A DNA stretch of 64,000 bases from Chelydra serpentina (GCA_037349315.1 JBAIAC010000001.1:37014001-37078000), one strand, 5' to 3'; positions 48,037-61,225 are shown, counted from the first letter of the stretch. The notes: generated from the sequence alone by a model not told the origin. Made by a program: numbers and translations.

Positions 48037-50268
48037 TTGTGAAAACTGAATTCTTAATCATGAGCATTTGCACCTGCAATAAAATTGTAATGGTTATGCT
48101 CATCATAGAAAAAAAACCGAACAACCTGTGGGTACTATAAAAACAGCTTACATTTCAAATGGCAAATACAGAATTCTCAAAGAAATACTCATTATGAGCA
48201 ATCCAAAATTTTGCAAGCAATCTGTAGACTGAAATATATTAAAATAAAACACTGGTTGTATAATGCTGAATAAAGAGCACACTTACAAAAACTGTGATCT
48301 GTTCACAAATATGTAAAGGAAAAAGGGATTACATTTGGTTAATTAATTGTTTTTTGTAAATAGGCTGCCCAGTTCTGCTGCTGTAATTTCTGCAGAGTTG
48401 GAATTACAGGATTATCATGTGGATAAAGTGGACTCAAAAGGACAAGAGGTACTTGGAGGCAGCAGAAAGGAAACAGCTACTCTGGCCTCTTCTTTTTCAG
48501 CCATCTGGGAAATACAGGTTAATAAAGAGCGAAGTGCCCTGAGGAAAAGACCTCTGCAAATATAAACTGATTTTGAAGCCAGTATTTGTTTGAACAGCTC
48601 ACATTCTGATCCAACACTTTTTTTGTTTCATTTTGCCATTAAGCTTAAGGAACTTAAAGAGAACATTACATTTTTTGCATAAACACTGATGAGCAGCATA
48701 CAGACAAAGGACCTCTTGAAACTATAACCTGTTTATCCCTGGGCTCATTGTTATAAACGTATTTGAAGGAAAGGAAAACTTTCACTGTAATGATGGAATC
48801 ACCTAGCTATTTATAGTCTAGTAATAACAATGTGGAGGAATAGGGGTATAAAATAACATAGAAGAAATTTCAGTGTGTTGACAGATAACCCACAAGCAAG
48901 GGAGAAAAGGAGACAGAGAGACTAATTTGCAAAATAAACTACGTGTTTCAAAAATATACACTTACCAAGTTAGATGCCAAAACTGTCCAACATCTATTAA
49001 TGATCCATCACTATGGGACGGAGCAAAACAAGATTTGTGCTCGATTCATAAATGAATCTATCATTTTAAAAGGTACCAGGTTTCATTTAAAACTGGTTTG
49101 GGAATAGGCAAAAAATAAAAATATTCTTCTGATGCTCCAGTGGTTAATTGGTAATTGACTTTGATTTCTGTGAGTGCTACTAAGTGCTCTGGCTAGGCAA
49201 TCATAGTCTAAAATCAGCCAGTCATAGAAGATTTGGTGAGACCCCTCCATCTTGTGTCTTGGTGAGCCAGGACAAGTGGTAGAAAGAGAAACCTGGCCTG
49301 GGAAATCTTTAGTATTTGCAAGACAAATCCTGATAAAGTTGCTGTGGGCATAATTTGCAAAGCAGAGGGGCTGGAATCATGAGCACAGAAGGTATGAAAC
49401 AATTGAGACCTAGTTTGTCACTGCAATTACATTATCTAATTTGTTTTCATGACTCAACTCCTCTAAAGAGTTCCAAGTAAACTTAATACTGTACTCAAGT
49501 TTGAAATGTTTAATCCAATCAAAATAATGTGCAACAAACCAAATTCTTGGGACCTAATTCCTCCTAATCCTCAGAAAATAGCCCATACTTATCTAATCAA
49601 GCCCTAAGCATGGATGGAAACTCCTTTTCTGTAACAAAGAATCAGCTGAAGATGGGTGTCAAAAAGTTTCCTATCCCCTTGGGTCCCTTTCCAAATACAC
49701 ATATAAGGTAATGCCCTGCACTTCCCCAGTAATCTTTCCCCTTTCTTTTTACAAGTTAACAACCACTCAAATTTAGTCACCTATAAAAAGTACTTAACCC
49801 CAGAGGCCGGCTCTCTCAAGAAAACTGCAATACTTTTAATAAAAATAGTATTTCCATTGGACGTATCAGAAACTAGTAGATTTTTTTCTGAGGGTTCCAA
49901 ATTGTCCAGCACTAATATATATGTCGAGACGGAGGCTTGTAATTCTCTCTCTTGTGTTAGGAAAATTTGCTAAACTCTTAAAAAGCACAGGGAGTAGTAC
50001 AGAAATACAATGAATGCAATTTGTCATAGACTGGAAGAGAAGCTTGTTTTAACAGAAGTGACAAATCAATGTGCACTCAGTTCCTCTAACTCAAATGCTG
50101 TACATACCATACATTTTTAGACAAAAGACCAAAGTCAGAGGTGATGTGTATGGTGGTCCAATGTTCCTTTATATTCAAGACCTATTCCCATTTTCTGATT
50201 ACAAGATAGTCTAACTAGGTGTAATTTATACCTTCTGGCTCCTTGGTGTTTAAATTAAAGTAGGTGGT

Positions 50269-51138
50269 TGTGACAGAGCTCTGTTGGTCCGCCAGCCCGC
50301 TAGGGGTGGTAGGGAGCTCCTGTCTCACGTACAGGCCTGGGTCACACCCTCTGGTAGTGGGGAATTAGCATAAAGAGGGGTGTGGGCCTGAGTCCATGAT
50401 GCTCCCCTCAGGTAGGGGGCGCCCACAAGAGTCTGTGGCGCGCCCCTCAGGCAGGGGAGCGCCGGTAAGAGGCTGGGGGCACGGCCCTCAGGCAGGGGAG
50501 CGCCGGTAGGACTCTGCGTTGCTGTCAGGGTTTGCCTACCTGAGGCAGGTTGGCCAGGGTAGGGGAACGCAGGCCCACCCACCTTCTCTGCGTCCCAGCC
50601 CAGGGTCCTGTCAGTTGTGGGGGGGAGAGGGTACCGCCACTGGGTCAGCGGGGATCCCGCCGCAACACGCTGACCCCCTAGACTCCCCACACTCCAGTTC
50701 TGCCCTGGGCTACTTCCTACCCAAACCCTTGGTTGGGTCCCTCCAGCTCGCCGGGATACTCAGCCGTTGGCAGGTGCAGCTCACCCTCGGCGTCAGGCTC
50801 TCCCCAACTCAGGTTACTGCCGGGCTCCTCCCGTTCCTCGGGGTATTCCGCTGCTGGCAGCTCTGGTAACCCCGGTCCGTCCTCCAGGGCCAGCTCTGCC
50901 TGGTCCAGGGCTTCCCCCGGCTTGGCAGTAGGGTCTGAAGGGAGCAGCCAGCGGTCTGTGTCTGCCTCCCTTCCTGGTGCTGCCCTGACTGGGCTAAGGG
51001 CCCCGCCCTTTATATTTCCTGTCGCACCCCTCCCCTTCCGGGGGGGTGGAGCTGGTTTGACCTGGCCCCGCCCACTCCGGCTGAGAGAGTGGCTTGTTAC
51101 CCTCTGGCTCAGAGGGAAGCCACCCTGGCCCCCTACAG
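50269..51138 (-). mobile_element. Solo LTR, 870 bp
   Basis: It begins TGTGACAGAGC and ends CCCCTACA, the TG...CA termini of a long terminal repeat, with perfect 5-bp duplications gtggt at 50264-50268 and 51139-51143. On the minus strand the first ~150 bp contain gtgggcggggcc (GC box), then gaaatataaagggcgggg, a TATA-like signal. This suggests the promoter faces minus, the same direction as LTBP1. No internal retroviral region adjoins it, so it is a solo LTR left by recombination. The parent could be an endogenous retrovirus or a Gypsy-type element; I cannot tell which. ORFs of up to 169 codons across it are accidental. Confidence 0.75.
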
Positions 51139-51480
51139 TGGTGTTATACTTCAAATTGCACATTCCTATACTCCCGTTTATTGTTTTTCTTGCTACATTC
51201 TTCTCTTCTGACCCATCAAAAAGCCAAATTACACCATATTAGATTCCTTTATACTTAGACTCATGGCTCAAATTCAGAAGTGATGGGTAAGGAGGTGGAG
51301 GTTGTTACAGGTTGGTGAGTGGGAATGAACCTAGGTAAGTCTAATAGAGTATGTCTCATGTTCCAAACACTGATCATGGAGCTGGAGAGGGGAGAACAGA
51401 AGGAATAGTAAAATGCACCAATTTAATGGTACATTAATCTCTAGACTCATCCATGTATTTATCCCCAAATCCATACAAAT

Positions 51481-53044
51481 GGTATGTCTACGCAGCAATC
51501 AGAGGTGTGACTGCAGCATGTGTAGATATATCCAATCTATCTTTGATCTAGCTCAGGCCTGCACAACTCGTAAAGCGGTGAGGGCCATATTACTCCAAAG
51601 AAAACAGCTGAGGGCCGAAACCCCCAGGCGGAAACACCCCTCCCCCCTAGCACCGCCCGCCCTGTGGAAACAACCCCTCCTTCCCCAGCGCTGGGGTGTG
51701 GAAGCCTGTAGAGGGGGAAAGAAACAGCACACATAGGGTGACCAGATCACAGCAGTAAAATAAGACCCGCCCCTTCCCCGCTCGGCCCCACCATCACACC
51801 CCTCTTCACCCCCCCAGAGGTCACTATATTACTGCACACAATAGTCAATCAATGGAGTTGTAGATAAATCTCTGCATTATGCATTTTTGTATAACTTTTA
51901 TATGACTTTGTATTGAACCTTGGTAATGTTATAGCGAGCCCCTAAGGTAGTATAATTAAGGTAAAAGAAAAATTTTGCTAGAAGTAGAATAAGATGTTCC
52001 CCCCACTTTGTATTCAATTCCCCTGTTGAATGAATGAGGTGTGAATGGGGAAGGCGTGGAAGGCAGGCACCTCCAGACAGCTGCAACCCTTTGGAGAGGG
52101 GATGGGAACCAGACCAGGACAATCAAACTTGTCAAGTGAGCTGACTAGAGAAGAACAGACATACTGACAGCCTCGGGGGTTAGAAGCAAGCACCTTCCTT
52201 TGGGAACACCCTCTTTGCAGCATTGGGACAACCCCTAGCCCAGAGACAAGCAGCAAAAAGGACCAACGGACACAGTCCTAGATTTTGAATGTGGGAGATT
52301 TGCCCCCCTCCAGCCACCGACTCGCCGCTCGCCTTCTCACCCCCCCCCCCAGTATAAAGCCTCGCCACCACTGCCCACCCACTCAGCTCATCATCCCACC
52401 CCCCCGGCTCGCCTACTCAGCGCCCCCCCCCCCACCGGCTCACCTGCCACCCTGCCACTGCCCGCCCACTCGGCTCATCACCCCTCACCCCGCCCGGCTC
52501 GCCCACTCACCCCCCGCCGCCCCCTCCTCGCCTCCTCAGCCCCCTCGCCGCCACCACTGGCTCCCCCCGCCGCCGGCTCACCTGCCTGCCCGCTGCTGGC
52601 CTCTTACCTTCTGCTGCTGCCCCCTGCCACTGGCTCACCCTCACTCCCCAGCCTGCCACTGGCGTCTTCACCAGCCCCCCCACCTGCCGGCCGGCCGTTG
52701 GCTTGCCCCACCCCACCGTTTACCTACTCACCCCCCCACGGGCCGCACAGTGAGCCCACCTACTCCCCCCCCCCCCCCCCAGGCTGCACAGTGAGCCCAC
52801 GCGGGCCGCATGTTGTGCAGGCCTGATCTAGCTAGATCAAACAACAATCGCAGTTAAGTCATGGCAGCAGGGACTTCAGCATAGTCTGTACAAGCTTGCC
52901 TGGAATCCTAGGCATGTGTTCAAGAGTGGCTAACCTGTGCTGAAGTCTGTGCTGCTGTGGCTTCTCTGCTATTGTTACCTGAGCTAGTTCGGGTACGTTT
53001 ACACATGCTGCAACTGTGCTTCTGATTACTGTGAAAACATACCC
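51481..53044. mobile_element. MITE with ~50-bp inverted ends, split by a hAT element
   Basis: Left arm ggtatgtctacgcagcaatc, then agaggtgtgactgcagcatg and tgtagat; the right arm is its imperfect complement, ending cagtaatc-type gattactgtgaaaacatacc. The arms align over about 50 bp with roughly three quarters identity by eye. With the hAT insertion 51554-52825 and one target copy removed it would be about 285 bp. Superfamily unknown. Confidence 0.65.
51554..52825. mobile_element. hAT element nested in a MITE
   Basis: Perfect 14-bp terminal inverted repeats caggcctgcacaac/gttgtgcaggcctg with perfect 8-bp duplications atctagct at 51546-51553 and 52826-52833. The subterminal parts have gtgagggccatatt and gggccgcatg. 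The interior combines a start-like word tagggtgaccagatca (51735, the end motif of the MITE at 60305-60427), an AT-rich block 51830-52270 that may be LTR-derived, and a C-rich block 52300-52780 with repeated gctcgcc, cccactc words. ORFs through the C-rich block are low-complexity. Confidence 0.85.
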
Positions 53045-53917
53045 ATAGGCAAAACTCTTTTTCTGAGAGACATTTTAATGCAGTACGTTGATGATTATTT
53101 TTTAAAGGTGAATCTATAACAAAAATATTATTCTTGGAAGTAAACATTTTTTCCAAATGCAAGCCCAATGGCCAGAAGCACCAGAGGGGGAAAAAACTCT
53201 GTATCCCATCTACTAGCGAAAAGGGAAAAGTGCTGCAATAGACTGTTCTGTTTGCATAGGCTATCTACCTACAATTCCGACTACTGCTACTCGCTGATTC
53301 AAATAGTGAGTGGGGTTTGGTGGATGGGGGAAGTGGTGCAGCCAATGGACTAATTCTTGTGGAACATTCTCACTGGCAGGTGAGAAGGGAATTAGATGGA
53401 CTACTGCCAAAGTTACTGGAAAGGAGCATTTTACTCTTTATTCACTTATATATTCTGTTTCTGTGTTTTCTCACGTTAATGACTACGTTCCCTTTCCACT
53501 AATAAAGATTTCCTTATTTGTCTGGTCTCAGAGTGCTTGCGAGTGGGGAAGTTCTGTCTGTACCCCAAGAGGGTGCATTTAGTTTTCCCTGGTTTCTGTG
53601 TTGGCAGCTCAAGCCAGTTACATTATTGGTGAAAAGGGACCCTACATTTACTGAACCCAGTCTTTTTGCTTTCATTAATCACCTGACAGAAGGATTACAC
53701 AAATTATAACAAGAAGCTGTTCAAAAGAGAATATAAACATTGAACAGCATGATTTGCTATTAGATAGATCCTTAAAACTAGGAGTGTGTTGATGAAGGTA
53801 CTTTAGATGTTTCCAGTAGGGACAAAGTCTACCACATTTTCTTGGGCCGCAGACTAAACTCAGACAAGGAATCTACTTTAAATCTGCCGATATGGCAAGC
53901 ACAAGAAGATAGATATT

Positions 53918-53992
53918 GGGCCAGATTCTCAGCTAGTTAAATCAGCATATCTTCACTGGAGCTTTGCCGATTTATATCAGCTCATGATCCGT
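53918..53992. repeat. Palindromic short MITE-like repeat
   Basis: Reads gggccagattctcagctagt, aaatcagcatatcttcactg, gagctttgccgatttatatc, agctcatgatcc. Two imperfect halves form an inverted repeat. Same family as 6050-6130. Confidence 0.5.
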
Positions 53993-55317
53993 TTCATCAT
54001 ATTTAAGCGATGTTTATTACCAGTGGGCTGTTTGACAAAGTAACAATCCCAGTCCCAAATGGGTAAACATTGATGTCACAGTATTGTGTTTTATCCACAT
54101 AAGGGAAACAAATTATTGCCAAATACAACAAGCTTTGTGGTGCCAGTCCTGCCATGATTATGCATGTTTTACGAGAGAAAACAGCGGAGCAAAAGCAAGA
54201 GAATTCACCACAAAGAGCAGTGCTGAAACAAGTTTATCATTTTTTTAAAATATAAAGACCTTTTTTGAGCATTTGAAAGTTATTTTAAATAGATAAAATA
54301 ATTATTTTCTAAATTTTGCACTGGAAACAGGAAAAAAGAAAGATGGTCACATCAATCAGGAGTGGTATCACTTATTAGTTCTCCCAACACACACACAAAC
54401 CCCTCTAAAGCTGAAGATAAAACTACAGACATTATACTTCAAGACTGTTAGTGTTAAAAAAGCAACAAAATGTTAGATATGCTGACATGCAGTGCTAAGG
54501 CTAAATTTCCCAAACAAGGTACTGACTCATATTTAAACAACCAGCATAACCTTAACTCTGCCTTATTATAATTGCAACCATGTGTATTTTCAGAAAGTAT
54601 TGCACTATTTTCTTTTCTATAGCTGGTCTCAAGGACTCTGTTGGGGAGAACTTAGGAGGGCTTCCTCTTTCCCTTTCCCAGCACCTCCAAAGACCTGAAA
54701 CTTCAGCACTACGGGAAGGGGGAAATATGCCACAGATGCAGAACTCCCCCTTATACAAGCGTGTTTTTGTTAATGACTGAGAGGTGAAAATGGAGCCCAA
54801 AGAGTGGAACCTGATATTTTGCCCCAAAGAACACCTTGAACTTTACAATTTGACAGGATTTTGGGCTTCGGTGAAAGGATTGTTTTAGGGAGATGGTAAA
54901 TTGCCACAGAAATTGCTTCTCTCCTCATGTCATATTGTGGTGGTTGAGGCCAGAAGCAGCACATGAACTAATAGCTTCCAGATTTAAATGTGAGGAGGGT
55001 AGGGACAGCAAGTTACCAGAGAAGGGTCTGAGGCTTTGGCATTCTAACCCACTGATGGTACAGCAAAGTCTCAGTTTGCTGCCTTTCAGAACACACTGTA
55101 AGAATTATTTTCCCAGGCTCTCTCTGACAGGTGTGCTGAATGGTGTTGGGTGGATTGAGGGGAAAGATCTGGGCCACTAAATTGGAAAAGATAATGAATG
55201 TAGTCAGAAAGTCAACTAGACATTTTGTATGTATTTTAAAATTAATTTGAACGTGTACCTCAAGCTTTGAGAGCTACATTTTAAAAATCTAAATCAATGA
55301 CATTTGGTTGAATTTTC

Positions 55318-56900
55318 ATAGATTCATAGAGTTTAAGGCCAGAAAAAACCATTAAGTCATCTAGTCTGACCTTCTGTACATCACAGGCCATTAAATTTCA
55401 CCCAGATACCCCTACAGCGAGCCCAATAATTTGTTTAATCTTGATTTGAAGACAGAATCCATCACTTCCTTTGGTAGTTTGTTCCATGAGTATTCACCCT
55501 CATTGATAAAAATGTTTGCCTTATTTCTAATTTGAATTTGGCTTTATCTTCTAGTAGTCATTGGCTCTTTCATGCCTCTCTCCTCTAAATTAAAGAGCCC
55601 TTTAGTATCCGGGATTTTTCCCCTGTGAAGGTACTTAGACACTGTAATCAAATCACCTCTCAATCTTCTTTTTGATAAAATAAACAGATTGAGCTCTTTA
55701 AGGCTGTCACTATGAGGCATCTTCTCCAGCTCACAAATAAATGTTTTGGCTCTTTTCTGCTCCCTCTCCAATTTTTCAACCTCTTTTTTAAAATGTGGAC
55801 ACCAGAACTGTATGTCATATTCCAGTATTGGTCTCCCCAATAACAGACAGAGGTAAAATCTCCTCCCTACTTTTATTCACCACATCCCTATTTATACATC
55901 CAAGTATTACATGACCCTTTTTTTCCCACTGCATGACGCTGGGAGCTACTGTTGAGTTGCTTGTCTACTATGATCCCTAAATCCTTTTCAGTCACTGCTT
56001 CCCAGGACACAGTCCCTCATTCTGTAGATATGCCCTGAGTTCCTTGTTCCTAGAGATATAACTTTGTGTTTGGCTGTATTCAATGCATTTTGTTTGAATG
56101 GGCTCAGCTTTCCCAGCATAGGTGCTGTAACTAGAGGGACGGGGGTGTGTGCTGCAGGACCCCCTGGCTTGAAGTGGCTTCCATCATATACGGGGTTTAC
56201 AGTTTGGTTCGATGGCTCTCAGCACCCCTATTATACAAATTGTTCCAGCATCCCTGTTTCCCAGGTACCCAAATCGTCCTGTATGACTGCCCTGTCCCCA
56301 TCATCATTTACCATTCCACCAATCTTTGTGTCATCTGCAAATTTTTTCAGCACTGATTTTATACATAACTCCAGATCATTGATGTAAATGTTGAATAGTA
56401 TCAGGCCTAGTAATAATCCATGCAGAACCCCACTCGGAACATGGGAATGATGAAGTACTTTACAGTCCATTAGGCCCTAGTTGATGATGAGTCCCCATTG
56501 ACAACTACTTTTTGTGATCCATCAGTTAGCCAATTCTTAACCCATTTAACATGTGTTTCATTGATAATTTTTGAATCAGAATGTTGCGTGGTACTAAGAA
56601 AAAACCTTTACAAAAATTTAAGTATATTACATATATGCAATTACCTTTGTCAACCAAACTTGTAATCTCAAAGAATGAAATCAAGTTTGTTTGAAAAGAC
56701 CTATTTTCCCTAAAACTGTGTTGACTGACATTAATTTTATTTCTATTTATTAGTTCTTTATCAGTTGAATCTCATATCAGCTTTTTCATTATTTAGCCTG
56801 GGGCTCATTTCAGGCTAACTAGTCTATAGTTATCCAGGTCATTCCACTTACCAAACAAAAACCAAAACAAAACCAAAAAGCAACTTATCCAATCTCCTGA
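55318..56900 (-). mobile_element. CR1 LINE fragment with reverse transcriptase remnants
   Basis: The minus strand carries VPSGVLHGLLLGLILFNIYI and LKKFADDTKIGGMVNDDGDR (56470-56231), the latter the F/Y-A-D-D active-site motif of LINE reverse transcriptase. Downstream, PILEYDIQFWCPHFKKEVEK and LERVQ-like residues followed by LFILSKRRLRGDLI (55840-55544) are the C-terminal end. The 3' tail lies near 55318 (attcatagag). Frameshifts and stops make it inactive, and a MITE at 56117-56256 interrupts it. The far end near 56900 is approximate. Confidence 0.85.
56117..56256. mobile_element. hAT-type MITE inserted in CR1
   Basis: 140-bp element with ends cataggtgctgtaac and gttccagcatccctg and perfect 8-bp duplications tttcccag (56109-56116 and 56257-56264). 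The interior has tgctgcaggaccccctggct and atggctctcagcacccc. Related at its ends to 25416-26098. Confidence 0.85.
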
Positions 56901-57819
56901 AATGTCCAATATTCCCCTTTTTATTATTGATAGTATTTCCATTTGAAAAAGAACATTCTTCTTCATTACTCCTTTCCAAGTTTCTCTAACAGCCATATTC
57001 GACAATCAACGTATAACACAACATTTATTACATTAAAATCAGATGAAACAATGACTGTGATGTGACAATGTAGTATTATATCTGCATTGCATGGCAGTGA
57101 GTAAGACAGCCTCTGTTCAAATAATCTGTAGAAGCAGCAAAAACAAAATAAAAATAAAATAAAATACAAGAATAACCCAAAATGTATCTTCAAGCATGTT
57201 ATATCCCAGTTTCCCTCCTGCCCCCTCCAATATAAAATTCTCCGTTTAAAACACATTCTCTGACCTCAGTAGAGAGCCATAGGATTTGGATCAGTTTCTG
57301 GATGATCATTATCTCCATGAATAATTAAGCTATCTGTGAGCCGGTGAAAAGTAGACCAGTGATCAAAGTCACCTGTAAACAATATGCATATGTGTAACAA
57401 CTTAGGTGTAGACTAGAAAATAGGAGCCATCTACTTTTGAATAATCAGACGAGATCTGTGTCTTAATCATAGGCAGGAAGCCGATAGGGTTTGGGCCATA
57501 TGAAAAACAAAATAAATTAGCACATATTGGCTCAGGTCCTTTTATCCTTACTCATGTAAGAAGTTTAACTAAACTTATTGGGGCTATTCAGGTGAGTAAG
57601 GCATATAGGGTTTGGCTCAGTGACAGAATTTTCCAAGACAGGGCCCCAAACTTGCAATCTGATCCATAAAGAAGAATTGTATTTGCCTTCGTCGAGTCCC
57701 ACTGGAAGTCAATGGGATTCTGCTAGAGTGCAGGCCACCCAGAAGGATCAGACTGCAGGATTGGAACCTACTTCTCATGATCTTTTATATCAGGTATAAG
57801 AAGAGTCACTAGTGCACGT

Positions 57820-58960
57820 ACAAGAGAAAAAGTGAAGTTACCAGAGATTCAATCCTGATTTTTTCCAAGTACCAGTTCCTTGTCACCGCCAGCATGACTC
57901 CACTCCCATCGGGATGACCTTGAATGCACCATGTATGTGAGGTCATGCTAGATGGAGGATGCCATTTTGTTTCTGTATAAGTGCCAAAGACATACAGAGC
58001 CACTGGGCCCAGATAGAGAAGTGCTTCCACTTGACAAGGTAACAGTTTCTTGTAGAGCCCTTTCTGCTATTAGTAAGGACAGCTTGCACATCACGGGAGC
58101 AGGAAAATTCTCGATCTAACACCCATCCAAATACCAAGCTGCGTGGTGAAAAGTTTCTGGGTTGGGATATCTCATCTTGCCATTCTCTTGAGTCAAAAGA
58201 TCTGGAAGGAAAGGAACACTGATTGGCAGTTGAGCCGACATGTGCATGAGGAACTGGAAACCAGAACTGCCTGGACCATCTAGGCGTGATGAGAATGACT
58301 CATGTTCTGTCGTGTCATATCTTCCACAGTACTTAAGCAAGCAGTGGGATAAGAGGAAAGGCATATTTCAGTCGGTCTGTTCAAGGAAGTAGGCGAGCAT
58401 CACTGGAGAATTGGTCCTGAACTTCCTTTGAGCAGTACATGTTGCATTTCCTGTTTGTCTGAGTGATGAAAAGATCCCAGGTAGGGGTTCACCACTGAAC
58501 TGTGGAATTCCCACTCATGGTTTGTGACAATATACCTGCTGAGGCTGTCTGCCAGTAAATTATGGGTTCCTAGGAGGTACACTGATGATAGGGTGATCTG
58601 GTTCTTGATACACCAGTTCCGCAGATTGAGCACTTCTTCATACATAGGATTGGATCTCGCTCCTCCCTGTTTATGTAGAATATGATTGCCATATTGTCTG
58701 ACATTATGAGAATGTGGTGAGATTGGATTAATGGTAAGAATACTCTGCATGCTTCTCGGACTGCTCTGAGAGGTTTATGTGCATCATGGTTTACCAGGGT
58801 GTCAAAGTGCCCTGTGCTGTGTGATCATCCATGTGAGCCTCCTACCCTAACAAAGAGGCATCTATGATTATTGTCCTGTTGGGAGGAGGACACAGGAAAG
58901 GAATGCACACACACACTTATGCTGGATCCTCACACAAGGTCAGAGAGGTCCTTACGTTGA
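57820..58960 (-). mobile_element. DIRS-type retrotransposon pol relic (RNase H to recombinase start)
   Basis: Minus strand, in order: IIIDASLLG with EAHMDDHTAQGTLTPW (near 58880-58800), then LRAVREACRVFLPLIQSHHI and LIMSDNMAIIFYIN, then, after a frameshift near 58665, KQGGARSNPMYEEVLNLRNW, LLGTHNLLADSLSRYIV and HEWEFHSSVVN. This is the RNase H region of DIRS elements. Further left come PISVPFLPDLLTQENGKMRY (58290-58200) and REFSCSRDVQAVLTNSRKGS followed by YLVKWKHFSIWA (58110-58020), resembling the start of the DIRS tyrosine recombinase. The reverse transcriptase and most of the recombinase are missing; several frameshifts and stops are present. It is separate from the Gag fragment at 13919-14655. 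Confidence 0.75.
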
Positions 58961-59813
58961 TGGAGATTGTCACTACAATGTTCAGTCTGTGTTTGCTCGG
59001 TACATATACAGTACACCTGTACTCTTGGAACCAGGCCAAAACAGCCTACATATTTCATACAGGACATTGAACATAAGGTTACACTACTAATATGGAGCTG
59101 GAATCAAATTGGTAACCTAGAGGGGAAACAGCTCTGTCTCTCTATACCAATCTCTATAGCTATCCAGTTCTCTTTAAAGTGAAGATTTTCCTCTACATGC
59201 ATTACTCTACAGGAGGAAAAACCACTCTTCACCAGCAGTGGCAAAACCCAAGACTACAATGAGATTATTTTTACTTTAAAAATAAAAATAATAATAATAT
59301 ATTATTTTTAAATTTGTCATTTGCTGTGGATATACTTACATGTGGTAGTAATATTCACATAATAAATTGTGAAAACATTTATCACACAACTCTGACCACA
59401 TCACATGCAGTTTGCCCACTAATCCATCCTTTCTAAGTATACTTGTAACATTCCAACCATCTGAGCAGCTTCAAACAACCACAGTTTGAAGAGCAAAGGG
59501 GGGAAGGGAGACAAAACATGCTTTGGGATTCTCTGCTCAGTTACATAGGTTTTAAACCATTGCAACTCTCTTGACTTCAGTGGAGTTAATCCTGACCTAC
59601 ATTAGTGTAATATGAGAAGCGAGTCGGTTTGAAATTTCTGCACCAATACAAAGTTGGGAATCTCCCCACAACACCTCCACTATTGAAGGATATAAGGCGT
59701 GTGCTTTTGCCCTGCTAAACGGCTGGATATCAGACCTTAAAGAACATCAACATGTACAAAAAAAATCTACCCTAGTCATTTTTAGTGATTTCTTAAATGC
59801 ATGTGTCATAGTT

Positions 59814-60638
59814 CAGGGTAACTGCACCTCTATTCTGGGCTCCTAGCTCCTCACCCACCACCTCTCTTGGGTGGAGACCCACATCTCTCTCTCCTGACCA
59901 AGAAATCTTCCAGGCTGCACAGTTCCCTAGGCACGCAGTGATGTTCCCAGAAAGCCAGACTGCCTAAAAGACAAGCATCTGCACTTTGCTCTCTCTCCAG
60001 GGCTACGTACGGCATAATTGCCAGCAGTTACAAGTTACCACACAACTCTTTCTACACAAGCACAAAAGCTTACCAGAGATTACTCTGACTCCAGCCTTGG
60101 GCTCTGGTAGGTGTCAGTCTTTTCAACCCTTCCATGAGGCTTGTTCCCCTATTCCTTTGGACAGAAGTTCCCGTCCATTTGATGGATCAGAAAGAAGGCC
60201 CTGAGTCAGTTTAATCTCAGGATATTTATCCAATAGTCCTTCCTTTCTCTGTTGAGCTCTGGAGAATTCAGTTTGAACTAGCATATGCAAGCCTCCCCAG
60301 CAAGTAGGGTGCCCAGACAGCAAGTGTGAAAAATCAGGACGGGGGTGGGGGGTAATAGGAGCCAATATAAGAAAAAGATCCAAAAAACGGGACTGTCCCT
60401 ATAAAATCGGGACATCTGGTCACCCTACCAGCAAGGGACATCTCTCTGGAGGGTTACAACCTGGCTGATTTCCCTTAATTACCACCCACTAGCTTTAATT
60501 CCTGGAGGAGCTGTGATAACCCTCCCCAATGGAGTAGAACATAATCATACATAAATAATTCATTTAAAACAATGGACTCCAAAGATACTTAAACTTAATT
60601 CAATAAGGTCTCCCAAGGATATGCAGGAAATTGCCACA
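59814..60638 (-). mobile_element. Possible LTR remnant carrying a MITE
   Basis: On the minus strand the block starts TGTGGCAATTTCCTGC and ends CTATGACA, matching TG...CA termini, and it has the look of a turtle endogenous retroviral LTR that I half-remember. I could not find a target duplication or an adjoining internal region. The MITE at 60305-60427 lies within it. The call is tentative. Confidence 0.4.
60305..60427. mobile_element. hAT-type MITE, 123 bp
   Basis: Ends tagggtgcccaga and tctggtcacccta (12 of 13 complementary), with perfect 8-bp duplications ccagcaag at 60297-60304 and 60428-60435. The interior has gggactgtccctataaaatc and cgggacatctgg near the right end. Confidence 0.9.
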
Positions 60639-61171
60639 CCTGTCACCACATCAGTAATCATTTCCTCTCCCTACAAAACACGTGCAGTTGGACTCATAGT
60701 ACTTAAGAAACCTGGGTGTGGAAGGATATGAAAGAGTACCAATAAATAATAAAACTCTTTCAAACATTCTTAAAATAGGGGTTTTTTTTTTCAAATTAAG
60801 TGTCAAACAGAATACATGTGTGTTGTGGTATAAAGGTTTTATAGATATTACTTTGGGATGTCCTGCATAACTTATTAATTGCTTTGCCAACTGCAAGAAT
60901 TATTGTCATCCCAAACCCATGCCAATCAAGCCTTGGTACCAACACACCATTATGTGTTCTCTACATGTATCATAATAGCACAGGTTTATTACCAAGCCTT
61001 AGGTTCACTATATGATCATTCTAAAAATTTCCCTGTAGCAAAAAGTAAAAATAAATGTATCTAGGGATGATAGACTTTTGAAGAGTAAATATTATATCAA
61101 ATAATCCCAAGAAATACATTAATTTTGATCTTACTAAAAGTTTCTTTTTATATAAACAAACATGAAAATAA

Positions 61172-61174
<3 letters not shown>

Positions 61175-61225
<51 letters not shown>
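61175..61225 (+). repeat. (TA)n(CA)n microsatellite
   Basis: About 18 TA units pass directly into seven or eight CA units. Likely polymorphic. Confidence 0.9.

Noticed and set aside
48347..48565. A 72-codon plus-strand ORF with peptide-like composition
   Set aside because: No splice sites in a sensible context, no recognisable family, opposite strand to LTBP1.
50325..51242. ORFs of 107-169 codons on both strands
   Set aside because: They overlap the solo LTR and run past its ends; opposite-strand overlap and no family match.
52285..52794. A 169-codon Pro-rich ORF
   Set aside because: It is a translation of the C-rich block inside the hAT element 51554-52825; no domain or codon signal.
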